Shown here: piece by piece, positions 1 through 3,526 of the stretch
How the letters are laid out: each line of letters begins with the position of its first letter
Position numbering within the stretch: the stretch's first letter is position 1
Source of the DNA: JALHUF01 sp050014795
Lineage (GTDB): Bacteria > Acidobacteriota > Terriglobia > UBA7540
DNA length: 9,880 bases
NCBI GenBank assembly: GCA_050014795.1
Contig: JBEKCQ010000143.1
Location: 1-9,880, forward strand
Direction: 5' to 3'
Position numbers and translations under genes: made by a program
The notes under the pieces: model-generated
What the model saw: the letters and a program-made list of their open reading frames with translations, nothing else
Database searches by the model: none
What the model was told of the DNA's origin: nothing

Positions 1-686
1 ACGTTGTCGCCCACCAGGTCCGCGATCACCGCCGGGTTGCGCGGGTCGTCTTCGGGAATGCCGGCTTCCACCTTGCCCACCAGGTCGGCGCCCACGTCGG
101 CCGCCTTGGTGTAAATCCCGCCGCCGAGCTGGGCGAAGAGCGCCACGAGACTGGCGCCAAAGCCGAAGCCCACAATCTCCGCCGGCACGTGCTGCGGGTC
201 CGTGAGCCCGCCATAAGCCCAGAAGAGTCCGCCGACGCCCAGCAGCGACAGCGCCACCACGCTCAGGCCGGAAACCGCTCCGCCGCGCAGCGCCAGTTGC
301 AGCGCCCGGTTCAGACTGGTGCGCGAGGCACTCGCTACGCGGATGTTGGCTCGAATCGAAACGAACATGCCGATGAAGCCCGCGAGCCCTGAACAAACGG
401 ATCCCGTCAGGAAACCCACCGTCGTCTTCCAGGCCAGGGCGTACTCGCCCCGGAGCACGTAAAGCCCAAAGATAATCAGCGCCCCCAGGCCGGCCATCAT
501 GTAGATGGTTTTGTATTGGCGGCGGAGAAAGGCTTCCGCGCCTTCCTTGATGGCGCTGGCAATCACCTGCATCTCTGCGGTGCCCGTGTCGGCCCTGAGA
601 ACTTGCCGGGCCAGAAGAAAGGCCACCCCCAGCGAAAGCAGACTAATAACGAGAATACAAATAAACAGAATAATAGGCAGTTGCAT
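1..686 (-). CDS. hppA: Membrane-bound ion-translocating pyrophosphatase, N-terminal part (runs off left edge)
   Basis: This is the N-terminal 228 residues of an H+/Na+-translocating membrane pyrophosphatase, which hydrolyses cytoplasmic pyrophosphate and pumps ions across the inner membrane. The reading frame is open to the left edge. The ATG at 686-684 is preceded by GGAGG (698-694). Hydrophobic segments are visible at about residues 4-26, 62-77, 89-111, 137-158 and 170-187. The family's cytoplasmic signature follows: GGGIYTKAADVG from 188, DVGADLVGKVE at 197-207 (pyrophosphate/Mg binding) and GIPEDDPRNPAVIADLVGDN ending at residue 228. The ANIR motif near 113-116 also fits. Family members are usually about 650-800 residues, so roughly two thirds is missing, including the motif that separates K+-dependent from K+-independent enzymes. 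Family assignment is certain; ion specificity cannot be read here. Confidence 0.96.
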   Translation of the reverse strand, partial: MQLPIILFICILVISLLSLGVAFLLARQVLRADTGTAEMQVIASAIKEGAEAFLRRQYKTIYMMAGLGALIIFGLYVLRGEYALAWKTTVGFLTGSVCSGLAGFIGMFVSIRANIRVASASRTSLNRALQLALRGGAVSGLSVVALSLLGVGGLFWAYGGLTDPQHVPAEIVGFGFGASLVALFAQLGGGIYTKAADVGADLVGKVEAGIPEDDPRNPAVIADLVGDN

Positions 687-807
687 GGGATTTCCTCCGT
701 ACCAATCTCGCTTTCTTGCCCCCGAGGCGGGTTAGGTCGAGCGCGCCGACGTGAAGTCTTCGGGAATGCTGCAGACCCCACCGCGCGCGTCCTCGTTAAG
801 GAGGCTC

Positions 808-836
808 TTATAACACACGCAAAAAAAGGGCGTCAA
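808..836 (-). promoter_or_regulatory. Predicted sigma-70 promoter of the pyrophosphatase gene
   Basis: On the minus strand, TTGACG (836-831) is followed after exactly 17 bases by TTATAA (813-808). Transcription would start near 801 and leave a leader of about 115 bases before the pyrophosphatase ATG at 686. I see no riboswitch-like structure in that leader. This is the best promoter match near this gene; it is a prediction from the hexamers only. Confidence 0.6.
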
Positions 837-877
837 GGAGAGAACTCCGGCCCCGGCAGCCCGGCGCCGGGAGAACT

Positions 878-937
878 GTAGCGGCGACGTCGTCGCCGTC
901 GCACCCAGGTTTCGATCAGCGGCGAGGACATCGCTAC
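878..937. repeat. Dispersed hairpin repeat, copy 1 (GTAGCG...CGCTAC ends)
   Basis: This 60-bp element is bounded by inverted GTAGCG (878-883) and CGCTAC (932-937). It contains a perfect stem-loop, GGCGAC-GTC-GTCGCC, at 883-897. Its core GCACCCAGGTTTCGATC (901-917) is nearly the same as GCGCCCAGGTTTATC at 6136-6150 in the second element at 6117-6191. Both therefore appear to belong to one non-coding, MITE/REP-like family. No ORF is associated with it. Confidence 0.55.
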
Positions 938-1177
938 GCACCCGCCCAGGACCGGCGGCCCGAGTCTACATGTCTCTCTTGATAAGGCTATGACATGTTG
1001 TCCGCGCCCTGCCCCGCCAACCTTCCCGGCCCCTGCCCGGTGAGACTGGTGAGACTAATGAGAATGGTGAGAATGTTTTCCATAAGACCCTGTATTTCAA
1101 TCGGTTATGAGGCTCGGCGCGCCTTGGTACGAGGCCATTATGGGTCATAACGCTACACTGTGTAATTTTTACCTGGG
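938..1177. other. Gene-free divergent intergenic region with small inverted repeats
   Basis: No credible gene lies between the pyrophosphatase leader and the dehydrogenase. The region holds an inverted repeat ACATGTC (968-974) / GACATGT (992-998) spaced by 17 bases, and the 9-bp tandem array listed separately at 1040-1075. A second, wider inverted repeat is GTTATGA (1104-1110) / TCATAAC (1145-1151), whose interior (GGCTCG...CGAGGCC) can extend the pairing imperfectly. The inverted repeats could be operators or structured leader DNA; nothing in the sequence decides this. Confidence 0.35.
1040..1075. repeat. Imperfect 9-bp tandem repeat, four units
   Basis: Four consecutive 9-mers read GTGAGACTG, GTGAGACTA, ATGAGAATG and GTGAGAATG, consensus RTGAGAMTR. 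They lie in the intergenic region upstream of the hydroxyacid dehydrogenase. The units vary by two or three bases, so this is a diverged minisatellite and not a recent slippage product. No coding or regulatory role is apparent. Confidence 0.7.
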
Positions 1178-1206
1178 TTGACCGCTATCCCAGCGCTGTG
1201 GTATCA
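1178..1206 (+). promoter_or_regulatory. Possible weak promoter of the 2-hydroxyacid dehydrogenase gene
   Basis: TTGACC (1178-1183) is followed after 17 bases by GTATCA (1201-1206), giving a start near 1213 and a short leader with GGGAG (1220-1224) before the ATG at 1235. The -35 box is good and the -10 box is poor, so this is a tentative call. Confidence 0.3.
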
Positions 1207-1234
1207 ACGGTCCGCCCCCGGGAGCCGTGGAACC

Positions 1235-2197
1235 ATGAAGCCGAAAGCCTTCGTCACTCGACCGCTTCCCGCCGCCGCCCTGGGGCGGCTAGCCTCGCGG
1301 TGTGAGGTGGCGGTCCATCCCGAGGATGGCGCGCTCCAGCCGGCGCAACTCGGCGCCGCCTGCCGCGACGTCGAAGGTCTACTCGTGGTCGGCGGGCGCG
1401 TGAACGAGGAGGTTCTGAAGGACGCGCCCCGGTTGCGCGTGGTGGCGAACTGTGGCGTCGGTTACGACAACATCGACGTGGCAGCTTGCACGGCGCGCGG
1501 CATCGTGGTCACCAACACGCCCGGCGTGCTCACAGACACGACAGCCGATCTAGCCTTCGCGTTGCTGATGGCGGTGGCGCGGCGCGTGGTGGAAGGCGAC
1601 CGCCTGGTGCGCGAGGGCCGCTGGCAGTGGAGCATGCTGTGGGGCGCCGACATCCATCACCAGACGCTGGGCCTCTACGGTTTCGGTCGTATCGGCCAAG
1701 CGCTGGCGCGGCGCGGGCGCGGCTTCGAGATGCGCGTCATCTATCACGACGTCCAGCGCGCCGGCGCAGAAATCGAACGAGAACTGGCGGCCCAATTCGT
1801 GGACCAAGAAACCTTACTGCGCGAGTCGGACTTCCTCAGCCTGCACGTTCCGTTGACGCCCGAGACTCATCACCTGATCGGCGCGCGCGAACTCACGCTG
1901 ATGAAGCCCTTCGCGTTCCTCATCAACACCGCGCGCGGCAAGGTCGTGGATGAAGAAGCGCTGGTCGAGGCGCTCAAGTCTCACCGCATCGCGGGCGCGG
2001 GCTTGGACGTTTTCGAGCACGAGCCGCACCTGCACCCCGAACTAGCGAAGCTGGAAAACGTCGTCCTGCTGCCGCACCTCGGCAGCGCCACCGCCGAGAC
2101 GCGGTTGAAGATGGCGCTGCTGGCCGTAGAGAATCTGCTCGCCGCCCTCGACGGCCGCCGCCCGCCCAACATCGTCAATCCCGAGGTCTATGCCTGA
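1235..2197 (+). CDS. D-2-hydroxyacid dehydrogenase, probable glyoxylate/hydroxypyruvate reductase
   Basis: This 320-residue cytoplasmic NAD(P)H-dependent enzyme of the D-isomer 2-hydroxyacid dehydrogenase family probably reduces glyoxylate to glycolate and/or hydroxypyruvate to D-glycerate. The start is taken at the ATG of MKPKAFVTRPLP because GGGAG lies 10 bases before it; an upstream in-frame TTG at 1178 would overlap the possible promoter. The nucleotide-binding loop is seen in LGLYGFGRIGQALARR (GxGxxG). The catalytic triad is in NTARGKVVDEEAL (Arg), GLDVFEHEP (Glu) and LLPHLGSATAETR (His). TDTTADLAFALLMAVARR is the usual helix before the dinucleotide domain. The length is normal for the family. 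The reductase role is supported by the glycerate kinase and tartronate-semialdehyde-reductase-like genes about 4 kb downstream; other D-hydroxyacid substrates, such as 2-ketogluconate, cannot be excluded. Confidence 0.88.
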   Translation: MKPKAFVTRPLPAAALGRLASRCEVAVHPEDGALQPAQLGAACRDVEGLLVVGGRVNEEVLKDAPRLRVVANCGVGYDNIDVAACTARGIVVTNTPGVLTDTTADLAFALLMAVARRVVEGDRLVREGRWQWSMLWGADIHHQTLGLYGFGRIGQALARRGRGFEMRVIYHDVQRAGAEIERELAAQFVDQETLLRESDFLSLHVPLTPETHHLIGARELTLMKPFAFLINTARGKVVDEEALVEALKSHRIAGAGLDVFEHEPHLHPELAKLENVVLLPHLGSATAETRLKMALLAVENLLAALDGRRPPNIVNPEVYA

Positions 2198-2200
2198 GTA

Positions 2201-2255
2201 CTATCAGAATGCCCTGCCATCGGAGTTGCTCGGTGGTCGGAGATACTCAGCTAAG
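2201..2255 (+). repeat. Repeat R1, copy a
   Basis: This 55-bp sequence recurs at 2851-2905 in the same orientation with 48 of 55 positions identical. It contains a stem-loop, CCATCGG (2217-2223) / TCGGTGG (2230-2236), with a 6-base loop, followed by a fully conserved CGGTGGTCGG-AGATACTCAG block. It begins 4 bases after the dehydrogenase stop codon, so its RNA hairpin could end or protect that transcript. There is no T-tract, so it is not a classical intrinsic terminator. Confidence 0.75.
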
Positions 2256-2260
2256 GGCAG

Positions 2261-2344
2261 TTGATTCGCAGATTGAGTCTACCGTGGACTTTTCAACCAC
2301 AAGAACCCACGCTTGGAAGATCACCAACCGTGGCTACCCGCTTG
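2261..2344 (+). repeat. Repeat R2, copy a
   Basis: This 84-bp sequence recurs at 2770-2853 in the same orientation. Shared blocks include TTGATTCGCAG, TCTACCGTG, ACCCACG and CCAACCG; the middle is diverged. It adjoins R1a on one side and ends 5 bases before the stop codon of the minus-strand regulator gene at 2350. The order here is R1-R2, whereas the downstream pair is R2-R1. Confidence 0.7.
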
Positions 2345-2349
2345 GGCAT

Positions 2350-2607
2350 CTATTCGCCGAAAGTCATCCGCGCCAGTTCCTTCTTGAGCCTTTCACGTTC
2401 GGCCGGATCCGTCGACTCGGCCAAGCGGCCAGCCAGCGCATAGAAGCGCTGCCTTTCCCGCTCTTTCGCTTCCATGCCCGTTTCGATCAGGCCGACTAGT
2501 ACCCGATTGGCACTCGTCCGCTGGCTTTTGGCCAGCGACTTGACGCGCTTGGCCAGCCGCGCCGGAAGTGAAACACTCTGGCGAAGTGCTTTGTTGGTTG
2601 CTCCCAT
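2350..2607 (-). CDS. Solitary ribbon-helix-helix (CopG/Arc-type) DNA-binding protein
   Basis: This is an 85-residue protein. Its N-terminal segment ALRQSVSLPARLAKRVKSLA followed by KSQRTSANRVLVGLIETGM has the beta-strand, helix, turn, helix pattern of ribbon-helix-helix repressors and antitoxins (about residues 7-45). A charged helical tail (about 46-85) is rich in Glu, Arg and Lys. RHH proteins act as dimers that insert a paired beta-strand into the DNA major groove. The start is set at the ATG at 2607 because the -10 box TATAGT (2619-2614) lies just upstream; a start at 2664 would place the promoter inside the gene. No toxin-like partner gene adjoins it on either side, so it is not an evident toxin-antitoxin pair. 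Autoregulation is likely from the phased boxes in its promoter. Family call is firm; the regulated genes are unknown. Confidence 0.75.
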   Translation of the reverse strand: MGATNKALRQSVSLPARLAKRVKSLAKSQRTSANRVLVGLIETGMEAKERERQRFYALAGRLAESTDPAERERLKKELARMTFGE

Positions 2608-2613
2608 GCCTTT

Positions 2614-2644
2614 ACTATACACCAAAACACACCACTTTGCACCA
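2614..2644 (-). promoter_or_regulatory. Promoter of the RHH gene with three 10-bp-phased TGGTG operator boxes
   Basis: On the minus strand, TGGTG occurs at 2644-2640, 2634-2630 and 2624-2620, an exact 10-bp period. The last box abuts the -10 hexamer TATAGT (2619-2614). The boxes therefore lie on one face of the helix across the -35/-10 spacer, which is how RHH dimers commonly bind in series. The -10 box predicts a start at or next to the ATG at 2607, so the transcript may be leaderless. The -35 region (GTGCAA, 2642-2637) is weak. Confidence 0.55.
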
Positions 2645-2658
2645 CTACGCCCGAGAGC

Positions 2659-2756
2659 TGTCATTCTGATCCCGCTCTGCGGGAGAAGAATCCCCGCATT
2701 TACCGAAGCAAATGCCGAGACCCTTCGTCCCGATCAGATCGGGACTCAGGGTGACA
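2659..2756. repeat. 98-bp multi-hairpin REP-like element (TGTCATTCTGA...CAGGGTGACA)
   Basis: The ends form an imperfect inverted repeat, TGTCATTCTGA (2659-2669) against TCAGGGTGACA (2746-2756). Inside are three stem-loops: TCCCGC-TCT-GCGGGA (2670-2684), GCATTT/AAATGC around an 8-base loop (2696-2715), and TCCCGATC-A-GATCGGGA (2728-2744). The motifs AGAATCC and GACCCTTCG beside the hairpins match a hairpin repeat type I know from many environmental bacterial genomes. It is non-coding and separates the regulator promoter from repeat R2b. Confidence 0.65.
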
Positions 2757-2769
2757 GTGGCCGCCGCGG

Positions 2770-2853
2770 TTGATTCGCAGTTTGAATCTACCGTGCGTTC
2801 GTGGGGTCGAAAAAACCCACGGTCGGAAAACAACCAACCGCGGCTGCCCGCTG
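2770..2853 (+). repeat. Repeat R2, copy b
   Basis: This is the second copy of the 84-bp repeat seen at 2261-2344, in the same orientation. Its diverged centre carries CGTGGGGTCGAAAAAACCCACG (2808-2829), able to form a CGTGGG/CCCACG stem, which copy a lacks. It runs directly into R1b. Confidence 0.7.
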
Positions 2854-2905
2854 TCAGAATGCCCTGCCGCCGGAGTCCCCCGGTGGTCGGAGATACTCAG
2901 GTAAG
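2851..2905 (+). repeat. Repeat R1, copy b
   Basis: This is the second copy of the 55-bp repeat at 2201-2255, displaced by exactly 650 bp. The stem-loop is kept as CCGCCGG (2867-2873) / CCGGTGG (2880-2886). The three arm differences from copy a all preserve pairing through G-U or G-C changes. It ends 5 bases before the -35 box of the two-gene cassette and so marks the cassette's left border. Confidence 0.75.
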
Positions 2906-2910
2906 AACAC

Positions 2911-2939
2911 TTGACGAATGCTTCGGGTGGCGTTACATT
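2911..2939 (+). promoter_or_regulatory. Predicted promoter of the SNF2/Mrr two-gene operon
   Basis: TTGACG (2911-2916) and TACATT (2934-2939) are separated by 17 bases. Transcription would begin near 2946 and give a leader of about 26 bases containing a full AGGAGGT (2956-2962). No operator-like TGGTG boxes like those upstream of the RHH gene are present between the hexamers, so the sequence does not show control by that regulator. Confidence 0.6.
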
Positions 2940-2971
2940 CGCGACAACTAGCCTTAGGAGGTACCGACCAT

Positions 2972-3526
2972 ATGGACGAAGGCACCGAGTTGCGCTTGCT
3001 CTTTCTTGCATCCCAGCGATTCGAGGATGGCAAGGCCATTAGGGGGGCGTTCCTCCTAACCGACCAGAACACAAAACCGCTGGAGTTTCGATGTACCAAC
3101 CCAATTCGCCCTACACAGCTTCAGACAATACTCTACGGCTCTAGCCTTGAGGAACATGTGATGGTGCACTTGATCGGCCTACCCCTTTTGAATAGCGTCA
3201 AAGACAAGCTGCACCTAGTTCTGGTCGACGAACCTGATTTCCTCAAGGTTAGGGAGAAGGTATCGACGCCCATTGTCAGGATTTCGCGTGAGGGTGCCGT
3301 CGCGATCTCGTCAGAGAAGGACATCACGCCTCGGCTGCTCGTGTCCAGATCAGGGAAGTTTGACCCCATCACGTTGACTCCGCATCCCAAATTCGACAGC
3401 GACCGGGACCAAGCTAAGGCAGTCCTGGCGGAGGTCTTCAATAGCTATGATCTCCTGGAGCCCTTTGGCAGAATCGCCAAAGCTCTGGAGCAAGTTCATG
3501 CACAAAGAATAGGCGAGGAGAAATGA
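2972..3526 (+). CDS. Unrecognised 184-residue protein, first gene of the SNF2/Mrr operon
   Basis: I do not recognise this family. The ATG at 2972 is chosen because a perfect AGGAGGT (2956-2962) sits 9 bases upstream; the ORF extends 18 codons further up, but that extension covers the promoter -10 box and the Shine-Dalgarno. The protein is soluble, with no signal peptide, membrane segment or cysteine motif. The first 125 residues look like mixed short strands and helices, with GAFLLTDQNTKPLEFRCTNP (25-44) and RPTQLQTILYG (46-56) as compact conserved-looking blocks. LHLVLVDEPDFLKVRE (80-95) follows, and a C-terminal helical segment spans about 143-184. Its stop overlaps the next start (ATGA), so the two are almost certainly translated together and work together. 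A role as specificity, target-sensing or nuclease-restraining partner is only inference from that linkage. Base composition is lower in GC than the flanking genes. Confidence 0.8.
   Translation: MDEGTELRLLFLASQRFEDGKAIRGAFLLTDQNTKPLEFRCTNPIRPTQLQTILYGSSLEEHVMVHLIGLPLLNSVKDKLHLVLVDEPDFLKVREKVSTPIVRISREGAVAISSEKDITPRLLVSRSGKFDPITLTPHPKFDSDRDQAKAVLAEVFNSYDLLEPFGRIAKALEQVHAQRIGEEK

Noticed and set aside
26..214. Minus-strand 62-codon frame at the left edge
   Set aside because: It overlaps the pyrophosphatase gene in another frame. The true frame, read from 686 to the edge, gives the pyrophosphatase signature motifs.
2201..2344. Toxin gene partner for the RHH protein
   Set aside because: The short frames downstream of the RHH gene consist of R1a/R2a repeat DNA that recurs at 2770-2905, with no RelE/PIN/Fic-like motifs.
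2712..2951. 79-codon plus-strand frame through the repeat region
   Set aside because: It is made entirely of hairpin-element and R2b/R1b repeat sequence and has no Shine-Dalgarno or domain.
2918..2971. Earlier start for the 184-residue protein
   Set aside because: The extension spans the predicted -10 box and the perfect AGGAGGT; the ATG at 2972 is correctly spaced from that ribosome site.
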